Notes: a model not told the origin generated them from the sequence alone. Positions 7,682 to 16,782 are shown, numbered from the stretch's first letter. The stretch: DNA of 64,000 bases from C-114 sp963745405 (GCA_963745405.1 CAVUWY010000002.1:1364001-1428000); one strand, 5' to 3'. Program-made: numbers and translations.

Positions 7682-8974
7682 ATGACCGAGGACGGACCGA
7701 GCACGGCCGGGGAGGCCCAGGACCGCGGCCCGCTGGCGGGCATCGTCGTCGCCGACCTCTCGACCGTCCTCGCCGGGCCGTACGCGACGATGATCCTCGG
7801 CGACCTCGGCGCCGACGTGATCAAGGTCGAGCCGCCCGAGGGCGACGGGACCCGGGCCTGGGGTCCGCCGTGGGTGGGCGCGGGCAGGATCGCGCCCGAC
7901 GATCCCGGCGTGGCGGCCTACTACCTCGCCGTCAACCGGAACAAGCGCTCGCTCCGCCTCGACGCGCGGACGCCCGACGGTCGCGAGGTCCTCCGACGCC
8001 TGCTGGAACGGGCGGACGTCCTGGTCGAGAACTTCCGGGTCGGCGGCTTCGCCCGGCTCGGCTTCGACGACCCGGCGCTCGAGGCGCTCAACCCCGGCCT
8101 CATCCACCTCGCCATCAGCGGCTACGGTCCGATCGGACCGGACGCCGATCGACCGGGGTACGACTTCGTGCTCCAGGCCGAGGCCGGCCTCATGTCGATC
8201 ACCGGCTTCGCCGACGCCGACGGTGGCGCGCCGACGAAGGTCGGTGTCGCGATCGCCGACATCGTGACCGGCCTCCACGGGGCGATCTCGATCCTCGCCG
8301 CGCTGGCCGGCCGGGACCGCGCCGATCCGGTCGGCGGCGTCGACACGCCGAGCGCCCACCGCGGGCAACGGATCGACGTCTCGATCCTCGAAGGCGCCCT
8401 GTCGCTCCTCGTCAACCAGGCCCAGAACGCCTTCGCGACCGGCGTCGCGCCACGGCGGCGCGGCAACGCCCACCCGAACATCGTCCCGTACGAGACGTTC
8501 CCGACGCTGGACGGCGAGATCGCGATCGCCGTCGGCTCCGAGCGGCAGTGGCGCCGGTTCTGCGTCGCGCTCGAAGCGGACGAGCTGGCCGACGACCCAC
8601 GCTTCGCCACGAACGCGGATCGTGTCGCGAACCGCGACACGCTGCGGCCGATCCTCGCCGCACGGTTCGGCGCGACCGACTCGCCGACCTGGCTCGAACG
8701 GCTGACCGTGGCGGAGATCCCGTGCGGGCCGATCAACGACGTCCTTGCCGCGTTCGCCATGCCGCAGGCGCAGGCGCGGGCGATGGACGTCACGATCGAT
8801 CATCCCCTGCTCGGCCCGATCCGCCAGGTCGGCATCCCGACGAAGCTCGCCGGGACGCCGGCCTCGATCCGGCGTGCGCCACCGCTCCTCGGAGAGCACT
8901 CGGCCGAGATCCTCGCCGAGCTCGGTTACGACGCCGTCACGACCGCCGACCTTGCCGCACGGGGCGTGGTCTGA
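7682..8974 (+). CDS. Family III (CaiB/BaiF) CoA-transferase
   Basis: A 430-residue acyl-CoA:carboxylate CoA-transferase. The N-terminus GIVVADLSTVLAGPYATMILGDLGADVIKVE and the later NRNKRSLRLD and DVLVENFRVGG motifs are diagnostic of family III, with the conserved catalytic aspartate expected in the GYDFVLQAEAGLMSITG region. These enzymes move CoA between carboxylic acids in formyl-, oxalyl-, carnitine- or aromatic-acid metabolism. The substrate cannot be read here. It is followed after 63 bp by a HAD phosphatase, possibly in a separate transcript because a palindrome lies in the gap. Confidence 0.88.
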   Translation: MTEDGPSTAGEAQDRGPLAGIVVADLSTVLAGPYATMILGDLGADVIKVEPPEGDGTRAWGPPWVGAGRIAPDDPGVAAYYLAVNRNKRSLRLDARTPDGREVLRRLLERADVLVENFRVGGFARLGFDDPALEALNPGLIHLAISGYGPIGPDADRPGYDFVLQAEAGLMSITGFADADGGAPTKVGVAIADIVTGLHGAISILAALAGRDRADPVGGVDTPSAHRGQRIDVSILEGALSLLVNQAQNAFATGVAPRRRGNAHPNIVPYETFPTLDGEIAIAVGSERQWRRFCVALEADELADDPRFATNADRVANRDTLRPILAARFGATDSPTWLERLTVAEIPCGPINDVLAAFAMPQAQARAMDVTIDHPLLGPIRQVGIPTKLAGTPASIRRAPPLLGEHSAEILAELGYDAVTTADLAARGVV

Positions 8975-8992
8975 CGGACCCCGGGCGCTGAC

Positions 8993-9007
8993 GGCAGGTA
9001 TCCTGCC
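8993..9007. promoter_or_regulatory. Perfect 6-3-6 palindrome before the HAD gene
   Basis: GGCAGG-TAT-CCTGCC is a perfect inverted repeat 31 bp upstream of the ATG at 9038. The central TATCCT could also serve as a -10 box, so it may be an operator overlapping a promoter. No copy was seen elsewhere in the window. Confidence 0.35.
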
Positions 9008-9037
9008 CGACACCGACCAGGCGTCGAGGGGGACCCG

Positions 9038-9988
9038 ATGATCACTCCACTCCCGTCGTGGAACGACGGCTCGACCCGGACTGCGATCGTCGACTTCGTC
9101 GAGCGGGTGACGAAGGAGGGCGGCCCGGACTTCGTCGCCCCCGCCGAACGCATCGCCGTGTTCGACAACGACGGGACCCTGTGGTGCGAGAAGCCGATGC
9201 CGATAGAGGTCGGCTTCATCCTCGAGCGGATGGCGGCGATGGCGAACGAGGATGCCGCGCTGCGACAGCGCCAGCCATGGAAGGCGGCCTACGAGCGCGA
9301 TCACGCCTGGCTCGGTGATGCCATCACCAAGCACTACAGCGGCGATGACAGCGAGGTGAAGGTCCTCTTCGGCGGTCTCATCCAGACGTTCGCGGGCTGG
9401 ACGGTCGACGACTACCAGGCTGCTGCTCGCTCGTTCCTGCAAGGTCGGCACCCGACGCTGAAGCGAGCCTTCACCGAGTGCGGCTTCCTGCCGATGATCG
9501 AACTGCTCGACTACCTCGAGGCCAACGGCTTCGCCAATTACATCGCCTCGGGTGGCGACCGCGACTTCATGCGGCCGGTCACCCAGCAGATGTATCGCAT
9601 CCCGCCCGAGCGGGTGATCGGCAGCTCGATCGGCCTCCGCTACCACGAGGATGAGAGCGGCGGCTCGGTCGTCTATGCGGCCGACATGGAGCCGTTCGAC
9701 GACGGCCCGATCAAGCCGGTCCGGATATGGAGCCGCGTCGGCGCCCGGCCGCTCATCGCCGGCGGCAACTCGAACGGCGACATCCCGATGCTCAACTTCG
9801 CCGCCCACTCGTCGCGGCCCTCGTTGAGCCTGCTCATCGACCACGACGATGCGGATCGTGAGTTCCGCTACACCTCCGGTGCCGAGAAGGCCCTGGAGCG
9901 GGCAGCCCAGCAAGGCTGGCCGGTGATCAGCGTCCGCGACGACTGGCGGACCGTGTTCGCCGCGGTGTCGGTTCCGACTCCGGCCTGA
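9038..9988 (+). CDS. HAD-superfamily phosphatase
   Basis: A 316-residue haloacid-dehalogenase-like hydrolase. Motif I is VFDNDGTLWCEKP (nucleophile Asp and general acid Asp), motif II the IASGGDRDF serine region, and the later GGNSNGDIPML provides the motif IV acidic residue. The large insert of about 120 residues after motif I is a helical cap. The substrate is unknown; relatives are annotated as nonspecific phosphatases, sometimes exported, but no signal peptide is seen here. A GAGGGGGACC ribosome-binding site supports the ATG. Confidence 0.82.
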   Translation: MITPLPSWNDGSTRTAIVDFVERVTKEGGPDFVAPAERIAVFDNDGTLWCEKPMPIEVGFILERMAAMANEDAALRQRQPWKAAYERDHAWLGDAITKHYSGDDSEVKVLFGGLIQTFAGWTVDDYQAAARSFLQGRHPTLKRAFTECGFLPMIELLDYLEANGFANYIASGGDRDFMRPVTQQMYRIPPERVIGSSIGLRYHEDESGGSVVYAADMEPFDDGPIKPVRIWSRVGARPLIAGGNSNGDIPMLNFAAHSSRPSLSLLIDHDDADREFRYTSGAEKALERAAQQGWPVISVRDDWRTVFAAVSVPTPA

Positions 9989-10120
9989 GAGGCGAGAGGC
10001 GATCCGAGGCGATCGGTTGCGGGGTCGCATGTAAACGCCGCGGCGAGCCGACCACCCGCTGCTAGACTCGGCCGACGGTCGCCCGAGGCGTGGGCGCCAC
10101 CACGAAGGAGCACTCCCCGG

Positions 10121-10939
10121 ATGACCGACGAGCGCGAACGATGGGCCCTCATCCTCGGTGCCTCGTCGGGGATGGGTGAGGCGACCGCGAAGGCCCTCGC
10201 CGCGGCGGGTTATCGGATATGCGGCATCCACCTCGACTTCCGGGCGGCCATCAGCCACGTCGACGAGGTCAAGGCGGCCATCGAGTCGACCGGCTCCGAG
10301 GCGCTCTACATCAACATGAACGCGGCCGATGACGACAAGCGCGCCGGCGCCCTCGCGACGCTCGGCGAGCGGTTCGATCGGAGCCGGGCGGAGGGGCGCC
10401 ACCCGTACGTCCGCGTCGTCATGCACTCGCTCGCCTTCGGCAGCCTCGTCCCGTTCATCGCCGACGATCCCAAGGGCGCGGTCGACCGCAAGAAGATGGA
10501 GATGACCCAGGACGTGATGGCGAACAGCCTCGTCTACTGGGTCCAGGACCTGTTCCGCGGCGGGTTCCTCGAACGTGGCAGCAAGATCTACGCGATGACC
10601 TCGGAGGGATCGAGCCGCGTCGTCCCGTCGTATGGCGTGGTCTCGTCGGCCAAGGCCGCCCTCGAGTCGCATATCCGCCAGCTCGCGATGGAGCTCGCCC
10701 GGAACGGCTCGGGCATCTCGGCGAATTCGATCCAGGCGGGCGTGACGATGACCCCGGCCCTCATGAAGATCCCCGAGCACGAGGAGATCATCCGGGTCGC
10801 GACCGCGCGCAATCCGGCCGGCCGTCTCACCACCCCGCAGGACGTCGCCAACGCCATCGTCGCCCTGTCGGGCGACGATCTCGACTTCATCAGCGGCAAC
10901 ATCATCCGGGTCGACGGCGCCGAGTTCGTTACGGGCTAG
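10121..10939 (+). CDS. SDR-family oxidoreductase, enoyl-ACP-reductase-like (FabI/FabL type)
   Basis: A 272-residue Rossmann oxidoreductase. The cofactor loop is GASSGMGEATAKAL, and the catalytic Tyr and Lys appear as Y-x6-K (YGVVSSAK) near residue 170 rather than the usual Y-x3-K. Y-x6-K spacing marks divergent SDRs such as FabI and FabL enoyl-ACP reductases. A fatty-acid role is thus possible, but the gene lies between a HAD phosphatase and a sugar kinase, so a different alcohol or ketone substrate cannot be excluded. AAGGAG upstream supports the start at 10121. The kinase follows after 11 bp. Confidence 0.78.
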   Translation: MTDERERWALILGASSGMGEATAKALAAAGYRICGIHLDFRAAISHVDEVKAAIESTGSEALYINMNAADDDKRAGALATLGERFDRSRAEGRHPYVRVVMHSLAFGSLVPFIADDPKGAVDRKKMEMTQDVMANSLVYWVQDLFRGGFLERGSKIYAMTSEGSSRVVPSYGVVSSAKAALESHIRQLAMELARNGSGISANSIQAGVTMTPALMKIPEHEEIIRVATARNPAGRLTTPQDVANAIVALSGDDLDFISGNIIRVDGAEFVTG

Positions 10940-10942
10940 GCT
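10937..10942 (+). promoter_or_regulatory. -10 box of ribokinase-like gene, leaderless spacing
   Basis: TAGGCT overlaps the stop codon of the SDR gene and ends 8 bp before the kinase ATG at 10951. The kinase may therefore have its own leaderless transcript. Confidence 0.35.
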
Positions 10943-10950
10943 CCGGCGCG

Positions 10951-11877
10951 ATGAGCGGCCGCGTCTTCGTCGTCGGGTCGATCAACGTCGACCTCGTCGT
11001 TCGCAGCGTGCGACTGCCGTCGCCCGGCGAGACGACGACAGGCGGCGTCTTCGAGCGACATCACGGCGGCAAGGGGGCTAACCAGGCGGTCGCCGCAGCC
11101 CGCCTCGGGGCGACGACGGCGTTCATCGGCGCAGTCGGCGGCGACCGCTTCGGAGCGGAGGCGCGGTCCGCACTCGTCGAGGCCGGCGTGGCGTCCGGCG
11201 GTCTGGTCACCATAGCGGACGAGGCGACCGGGGTCGCCCTCATCCTCGTCGACGATGCGGGCGAGAACCTCATCGGCGTCGCCTCGGGAGCCAACGGCCG
11301 CCTGACGGCGGCGGTCGTCACGGGCGCGTTGGACCGAGCCGGTCGGCTCGACGGCGACGTCGTCCTCGTGAGCCGGGAGATCCCGCCGACCGCCGTCCAG
11401 GCCGCGCTGCGAGTCGCCAAGGCCCGCGGCGCACGGACGATCCTCAACCCCGCGCCGGCCGACGGACTCGCGCCGGGCGACCTTGCCGACGTCGACATCC
11501 TCACCCCGAACCAGGGGGAACTGGAGGCGATCGCCCGACGACCGGCCGGCCCGGTCGAGGCGCGCGCCGTCCGGCTCCTCGCTCCGGGGCTCGTCCGGGA
11601 GGCGGTCGTCGTCACCCTCGGGCGCGAGGGCGCGCTCGTCGCCGGTGCGGCAGGCGTGAGACGCGTCCCCGCACCCGCGTTGACCGCGATCGATGCGACC
11701 GGTGCCGGCGATGCGTTCAACGGCGCCCTCGCTGCGATGCTCGCGTCCGGCCTCGACCTCGGCGTCGCGGTCGAGCGAGCGGTCACCGCGGCGACCCTGT
11801 CGACGACCGTCGCTGGCGCCCGCGAAGGGATGCCCACCGTGGCCGAGCTCGAGGCGGCGCTCGCGGCGCGGCCCTGA
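10951..11877 (+). CDS. rbsK: Ribokinase-like PfkB-family sugar kinase
   Basis: A 308-residue PfkB kinase. VFVVGSINVDLVV opens the fold, GGKGANQAVAAARLGA is the ribokinase signature for substrate binding, and IDATGAGDAFNGALAA carries the catalytic aspartate and anion hole. The best family match is ribokinase (ATP plus D-ribose to ribose 5-phosphate), but related members phosphorylate deoxyribose, fructose or nucleosides. No rbs transporter or rbsD is nearby. It converges on the fucose-type operon with a 12-bp gap. Confidence 0.8.
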   Translation: MSGRVFVVGSINVDLVVRSVRLPSPGETTTGGVFERHHGGKGANQAVAAARLGATTAFIGAVGGDRFGAEARSALVEAGVASGGLVTIADEATGVALILVDDAGENLIGVASGANGRLTAAVVTGALDRAGRLDGDVVLVSREIPPTAVQAALRVAKARGARTILNPAPADGLAPGDLADVDILTPNQGELEAIARRPAGPVEARAVRLLAPGLVREAVVVTLGREGALVAGAAGVRRVPAPALTAIDATGAGDAFNGALAAMLASGLDLGVAVERAVTAATLSTTVAGAREGMPTVAELEAALAARP

Positions 11878-11889
11878 CCCGGAGTCCGG

Positions 11890-13086
11890 TCAGGCCAGCC
11901 CGCGCGCCCGGAGGTTCGCCCAGAATCCCCGGATGCCGAGCGTCCAGGGCGGCAGGTCCTCGCTGATGCCCACCCAGTTCGTGAGGCGGCCGAGGTGGGG
12001 GCTCTCGATCTCGACCCGGTCTCCGAGGCGGTGGGTGAAGCCGCCGCCGGGCGTCAGCCGGTCGACCGTCGGCACGTACATCGTCCCGAGGAAGAGGGCG
12101 TAGCCATCGGGGTAGCGGTGCGACCCAGCGCCGACCTGGTGGACGAGGTCCGCCGGCCGGCGACTGATCTCCGCCAGCCGGTTCGTGCCACGGAGATCGA
12201 GGCCATCGTCGCCGACGACGCGCAGGGCGACCTCCGTCGCCATGAGCGCATCGAGGGTGAAGCCCCCTGCCCGATCCTCGAAGAGGCGGATCCACGGCCC
12301 GACCGCCGCGCTCGCCGTGTTGTCCTTGGCCTCGCCGAGGAGGAGCGCGCTGCGACCCTCGAAGTCGCGGAGGTTGACGTCGTTGCCGAGGGTCGCGCCG
12401 ACGATCCGGTTTCGCGAGTCGACGACGAGGACCACCTCCGGCTCCGGGTTGTTCCAGGCCGATGCCCGGCGGACCCCGACGTGATCGCCGGTGCCGACCG
12501 TGGAGAGGACCGGGGCCTTGGTGAAGACCTCGGCGTCGGGCCCGATGGCGACTTCGAGGTATTGCGACCAGAGGCCCTCGGCGATCAACTGGGCCTTGAG
12601 GGCGGCCGCCGCCTCGCTGCCCGGCACGACCCGGTGGAGATCGCCACCGATCGTCTCGCCGAGCCGCGCCCGCAGCTCGGCCGAGCGGCCGGCATCGCCC
12701 CGCGAGCGCTCCTCGATGACCCGCTCCAGGGCGCTGACGGCGAACGTCACCCCGCAGGCCTTGACGACCTCGAGGTCGATCGGGCTGAGGAAGTGGAGCG
12801 TGTCCGGCCCCCGCCGCGCCGGATGCGACCCGGCGAGCGTGTCCTCCAGCGACCCGAGACGCAACAGGTCGCCGGACGCAACGAGATCCGCAAGGTCGGT
12901 CCGGTCGAGCAGGTCGGCCACGGTCGGGGCGACACCGCTCAGGTCGAACACCCCGTCGCGACGGACCGCTACCGGGGTCGGTCCGCCGATCCCGTGCGGG
13001 CACATCGCGGCCGGCAGGTGGACGCGACCGATCGACGGCCCGGCCGGCGGCTCACCGCCGAGGGGCTCGTTCGTAGTCGCGGGCAA
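11890..13086 (-). CDS. Fumarylacetoacetate-hydrolase-family protein, probable 2,4-diketo-3-deoxy-sugar-acid hydrolase
   Basis: A 398-residue FAH-superfamily enzyme. The metal-binding core appears as NNPEPEVVLVVDS, followed by GATLGNDVNLRDFEGR and LGEAKDNTASAAVGPW. It is last in a minus operon with a sugar mutarotase and a lactonase, divergent from an acid-sugar dehydratase. In the known non-phosphorylated L-fucose route a FAH-family hydrolase splits 2,4-diketo-3-deoxy-L-fuconate to pyruvate and L-lactate, and that role is the natural inference. The N-terminal 150 residues form the extra domain of long FAH members. The 19-bp gap to the mutarotase indicates co-transcription. Confidence 0.78.
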   Translation of the reverse strand: MPATTNEPLGGEPPAGPSIGRVHLPAAMCPHGIGGPTPVAVRRDGVFDLSGVAPTVADLLDRTDLADLVASGDLLRLGSLEDTLAGSHPARRGPDTLHFLSPIDLEVVKACGVTFAVSALERVIEERSRGDAGRSAELRARLGETIGGDLHRVVPGSEAAAALKAQLIAEGLWSQYLEVAIGPDAEVFTKAPVLSTVGTGDHVGVRRASAWNNPEPEVVLVVDSRNRIVGATLGNDVNLRDFEGRSALLLGEAKDNTASAAVGPWIRLFEDRAGGFTLDALMATEVALRVVGDDGLDLRGTNRLAEISRRPADLVHQVGAGSHRYPDGYALFLGTMYVPTVDRLTPGGGFTHRLGDRVEIESPHLGRLTNWVGISEDLPPWTLGIRGFWANLRARGLA

Positions 13087-13105
13087 GAGCGCGGCGGTCG
13101 CTTCC

Positions 13106-13435
13106 TCAGTCGACGTGGAACACCTCCGGGATCGTGTGCCACCACTCGCCCTCGGCCCGGTCCGGCAGCGCCTCCTGCATCGGGCCGACGAGGGCCCACC
13201 ACTCGCGGGTCACGGGATCGTCGGCCATCCGCGACATGTCCGCCTCGTAGTCGTCCCCGGTGTACTCGAAGTAGGCGAAAAGCCGATCGTCGTGGCGGAA
13301 GATGGAGTAGTTGCGGATGTTGCAAGCGCGGATCGTGGCGAGGACACCCGGCCAGACCGCGGCGTGGAGGCGCTCGTATTCGGCAGCCTGGGCCGGGTCG
13401 ATCCCGATCACCTGACCGAACCGCCGCACCGTCAT
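13106..13435 (-). CDS. L-rhamnose/L-fucose mutarotase (RhaM-like)
   Basis: A 109-residue dimeric alpha/beta-barrel protein of the RhaM (DUF718) family. Visible hallmarks are EYERLHAAVWPGVLATIRACNIRNYSIF, containing the conserved His, then LFAYFEYTGDDYEADM, and the terminal VFHVD. It interconverts the alpha and beta anomers of 6-deoxyhexoses so the dehydrogenase receives the right anomer. Its ATG overlaps the lactonase stop codon (ATGA), indicating translational coupling. Confidence 0.88.
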   Translation of the reverse strand: MTVRRFGQVIGIDPAQAAEYERLHAAVWPGVLATIRACNIRNYSIFRHDDRLFAYFEYTGDDYEADMSRMADDPVTREWWALVGPMQEALPDRAEGEWWHTIPEVFHVD

Positions 13436-14295
13436 TGCGCCTCCCCCTCGCTCGTTCCTGGGTCCGCGATCCGGTAGATGCGCGAAGCGGTCCCGCCGAG
13501 GACCGCCTCGCGCGCCTCGGCCGGTCGAGCCGCCAGGAGCTCCTGGGTGGCCGCGAACACCCGTTCATAGCCACCCCCGAGCTCGGATACCGGCCAGTCG
13601 CTGCCGAACATCAGCCGGTCCGCGCCGAATACGTCGAAGGCGAGGTCGACCGCCGGGCGCAGCGTGTCGGTGGACCAGCCGGGTCCGGCGCCGGTATCGA
13701 GGCCGGACACCTTGGCGACCACGTTCGGACGATCGGCCGCGGCGGCCAGCTGGGCCGCCCAATCGCCCATCCGATCGGTCCCGAAGGGCGGCTTGGCGAG
13801 ATGGTCGATGACGAGCGTGAGCGTCGGGAACCGGGCGGCGAGGGCCGGCACGTGGCGGAGGTGGTCGGGGTAGACGGCGACGAGGTCGTAGGCGAGTCCC
13901 CGCTCCTCCAGCACGGCGAGCCCGTCGAGGACAGCCGGCCGGAGGATCCAGTCGGGGTCGGCCTCGTTGTGGATAAGGTGGCGCACGCCGCGGAACCGCG
14001 GGTGAGGGCAGAAGGCATCGAGGCGGCGCCCGGCCTCCGCGGGCCGCTCGAGCGGCACCCAGCCGACGACGGCGCCGATCCACTCGTGGGTGTCGGCCGC
14101 GGCGAGCATCATGTCGGTCTCTCGCGTGTCGTTGGCAGCCTGGACGAGGACGGTCCGGTCGATGCCGGCGGCGAGGAGGTGAGGCTCGATCTCGGCGACC
14201 TCGATCGTCCGGAAGATCGGTCCCTCGGCCGGGGTCGGCCAGCGGTACATCCCGGTCGCCAGGTCCCAGGCGTGGTGGTGGGCGTCGACGCGCAT
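13432..14295 (-). CDS. Amidohydrolase-superfamily sugar lactonase, probable L-fucono-1,5-lactonase
   Basis: A 287-residue amidohydrolase 2 (COG3618) enzyme started at the ATG at 14295, just before MRVDAHHHAWDL with its HxH-type metal motif. TLVIDHLAKPP carries a later metal/proton-shuttle His, and LMFGSDWPVSE the catalytic Asp. In the L-fucose and L-rhamnose oxidation routes this family opens the lactone made by the dehydrogenase. It is the first gene of the minus operon and is divergent from the dehydratase across 113 bp. Confidence 0.85.
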   Translation of the reverse strand: MRVDAHHHAWDLATGMYRWPTPAEGPIFRTIEVAEIEPHLLAAGIDRTVLVQAANDTRETDMMLAAADTHEWIGAVVGWVPLERPAEAGRRLDAFCPHPRFRGVRHLIHNEADPDWILRPAVLDGLAVLEERGLAYDLVAVYPDHLRHVPALAARFPTLTLVIDHLAKPPFGTDRMGDWAAQLAAAADRPNVVAKVSGLDTGAGPGWSTDTLRPAVDLAFDVFGADRLMFGSDWPVSELGGGYERVFAATQELLAARPAEAREAVLGGTASRIYRIADPGTSEGEAQ

Positions 14296-14408
14296 CGGTG
14301 GACCATCGGCTTGGGCCGGCGGGGCGCGGCCACTGGCTGCTAGGGTACGGGAGCGCCCGGTCGGTCCGCCCGGCCGGACCAGTCCCACCATCGCCTGGGG
14401 AGGTTCCG

Positions 14409-15728
14409 ATGCCCGGCACGATCGTCGCGCTCGAGGTCGAGGACATCCGCTTCCCCACGTCCCGTGAGCTCGACGGCTCCGACGCGATGAATACCGATCC
14501 GGACTACTCGGCGGCGTACGTCGTCCTGCGGACCGATCGCGGCGACGGGATCGAGGGCCACGGCCTGACGTTCACCACCGGCCGTGGCACCGAGCTCTGC
14601 GTCGCCGCGGTGGCGGCGCTCGCCCCGCACGTCGTCGGGCGCTCGATCGACGGCATCCTCGGCGACCTGGGCGGCTTCTGGCGATCCCTCGTCGGCGACA
14701 CCCAGCTGCGCTGGGTCGGGCCGGAGAAGGGCGTCATCCACCTCGCCACGGCCGCCATCGTCAACGCTGTCTGGGATCTCTACGCCAAGCTCGAGGGCAA
14801 GCCGTTGTGGGGCCTCCTCGTCGACCTCCCGCCGGCTGAGATCGTCGGGGCGATCGACTTCCGCTACCTGAGCGACGCCCTGCCGCCGAGCCTCGCCCTC
14901 GAGTACCTCGAGCGCCTCGCTCCGACCAAGGCCGACCGCGTCGAGGCCGTCCTGCGCGACGGGCTCCCCGCCTATACCACCTCGGTCGGCTGGCTCGGCT
15001 ATTCCGACGAGAAGATCCGTCGGCTGTGCCGGGAGGCGCTGGCCGCCGGGTTCACTGCCTTCAAGCAGAAGGTCGGGGCGGACCTCGCGGACGACATCCG
15101 GCGGGCGACGATCATCCGGGAGGAGATCGGGCCCGGCCATCGCCTGATGATGGACGCGAACCAGCGCTGGGACGTCGCCGAGGCGATCCGCTGGATGGGA
15201 GCCCTCGCCCGATTCGACCCGTACTGGATCGAGGAGCCGACGAGCCCCGACGACGTCCTCGGCCACGCCGCCATCGCCCGTGGCGTGGCGCCGATCCTCG
15301 TCGCCACCGGAGAGCACGTCCAGAACCGGGTCATGTTCAAGCAGTTCCTCGCCGCCGGCGGGATGCAGGTCTGCCAGATCGACGCCTGCCGGCTCGGCGG
15401 GGTGAACGAGGTCCTGGCCGTCCTCCTCCTCGCCCGGCGCTTCGACGTGCCGGTCTGTCCGCACGCCGGTGGCGTCGGCCTGTGCGAGCTCGTCCAGCAC
15501 CACGCGATCTTCGACTACGTCGCGGTGAGCGGCGACCTCGACGGCCGGATGGTCGAGTACGTCGACCACCTCCATGAGCACTTCCTCGACCCGGTCGTCG
15601 TGCGCGGCGGCCGCTACATCGCCCCGTCGATGCCCGGCTTCTCGGCCGAGATGAAGCCCGAGTCGAGGGCGGCCCACCGCTTCCCGAACGGGGCCGTCTG
15701 GCGTTCCGAGGCGGCGGTCGTCGCCTGA
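14409..15728 (+). CDS. Enolase-superfamily acid-sugar dehydratase, probable L-fuconate dehydratase
   Basis: A 439-residue mandelate-racemase-type enzyme. The catalytic lysine pair is in FKQKVG, metal ligands are in LMMDANQRW, WIEEPTSPDD and ATGEHVQNR, and the general base His is in CPHAGGVGLCE. Long length and the FPTSRELDGSDAMNTDPDYSAAYV N-terminus match L-fuconate dehydratases (FucD), which form 2-keto-3-deoxy-L-fuconate. GGGGAGG just upstream supports the ATG at 14409. The aldo/keto reductase starts 2 bp after the stop. Confidence 0.88.
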   Translation: MPGTIVALEVEDIRFPTSRELDGSDAMNTDPDYSAAYVVLRTDRGDGIEGHGLTFTTGRGTELCVAAVAALAPHVVGRSIDGILGDLGGFWRSLVGDTQLRWVGPEKGVIHLATAAIVNAVWDLYAKLEGKPLWGLLVDLPPAEIVGAIDFRYLSDALPPSLALEYLERLAPTKADRVEAVLRDGLPAYTTSVGWLGYSDEKIRRLCREALAAGFTAFKQKVGADLADDIRRATIIREEIGPGHRLMMDANQRWDVAEAIRWMGALARFDPYWIEEPTSPDDVLGHAAIARGVAPILVATGEHVQNRVMFKQFLAAGGMQVCQIDACRLGGVNEVLAVLLLARRFDVPVCPHAGGVGLCELVQHHAIFDYVAVSGDLDGRMVEYVDHLHEHFLDPVVVRGGRYIAPSMPGFSAEMKPESRAAHRFPNGAVWRSEAAVVA

Positions 15729-15730
15729 CG

Positions 15731-16726
15731 ATGGCCGAGGCCGACGGAGCGCCCGGCGCGGCGATCGACCTCGGCCTGCGCCGCCCGGTCGGTTCGACCG
15801 GGTTGTCGGTCGGACCACTCGGGTACGGGACGGCTCCACTCGGCTCGATGCCCGACGTCTTCGGCTTCGAGGTCCCCGAGGATCGGGCGCTGGCGACCGT
15901 CCGGGCGGTCCTCGACAGCCCGATCGGGCTCATCGATACCGCAGCGATCTACGGCGACGGCGAGAGTGAGCGGCGGATCGGCGTCGTCCTCGCCGAGCGA
16001 GGCGGCGTGCCGCCCGGCGTCCTCATCTGCACGAAGGCGGATCGCGACCATGCCACCCTCGCCTTCGACGGCGCGCAGATCCGCCGCTCGGTCGAGGGCA
16101 GTCGCCGACGGCTCGGCATGGACCACCTGCCGCTCGTCCTCCTCCACGACCCGGAGTACACCCACGCCACGTTCCAGGAGACGATGGGTCCGGGCGGCGC
16201 GGTCCCGGCCCTCCTCGACCTCCGCGACGAGGGTGTGATCGGCCACATCGGCATCGGCGCCGGCCCCGTCGGGATGCTCCGCCAGTACGTCGATACGGGG
16301 GTCATCGAGGTCCTCCTCACCCACAACCGATACACCCTGGTGGACCGCTCCGCGGCCGCGCTCATCGAGCACGCGGTCGAGCGCGGCGTGGCCGTCTTCA
16401 ATGGCGGCGTCTACGGCAGCGGCATCCTCGCCAAGGGGTCGGCGGCCTACGCCCGGTACGGATATCGAGACGCAGAGCCCGCCATGCTCGAGCGGGTCCG
16501 GGCCATCGAGACCCTCTGCGCCGAGGCGGGCATCCCGATGGGAGCCGCCGCGCTCCGGTTCTCGATGCGCAACCCGCTCATCACCTCGACGGTGGTGGGG
16601 ATGACGAGTCCCGATCGGGTGGCGGCGACGCTGGCTTTCGTCGACACGGTCATCCCCGAGGGGTTCTGGGACGAGGTGGAGTCGCTCGGGATGACGGCGG
16701 AGGATCCGGCGGCCGATCGCTGGTAG
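15731..16726 (+). CDS. Aldo/keto reductase, probable L-fucose/D-threo-aldose 1-dehydrogenase
   Basis: A 331-residue TIM-barrel oxidoreductase. The AKR tetrad is visible: Asp and Tyr in LIDTAAIYGDGESE, Lys in LICTKADRD and His in VLLHDPEYTH. The neighbourhood supports L-fucose 1-dehydrogenase, the first oxidation to fuconolactone. The 2-bp spacing to the dehydratase shows one operon. No obvious 2-keto-3-deoxy-fuconate 4-dehydrogenase is in this cluster, so one oxidation step must be done elsewhere, or by the SDR at 10121. Confidence 0.82.
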   Translation: MAEADGAPGAAIDLGLRRPVGSTGLSVGPLGYGTAPLGSMPDVFGFEVPEDRALATVRAVLDSPIGLIDTAAIYGDGESERRIGVVLAERGGVPPGVLICTKADRDHATLAFDGAQIRRSVEGSRRRLGMDHLPLVLLHDPEYTHATFQETMGPGGAVPALLDLRDEGVIGHIGIGAGPVGMLRQYVDTGVIEVLLTHNRYTLVDRSAAALIEHAVERGVAVFNGGVYGSGILAKGSAAYARYGYRDAEPAMLERVRAIETLCAEAGIPMGAAALRFSMRNPLITSTVVGMTSPDRVAATLAFVDTVIPEGFWDEVESLGMTAEDPAADRW

Positions 16727-16782
16727 CGCCCGGGCGGCGTTTCAGCCTCGCGCGGGGGCCCGTTGTTCGCCCGCGATCCTGG

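Noticed and set aside
7595..10780. Long N-terminal extension of the mca-like gene
   Set aside because: The open frame continues because of high GC, but it is antisense to the CoA-transferase, HAD and SDR genes and is Arg/Gly-rich without any domain.
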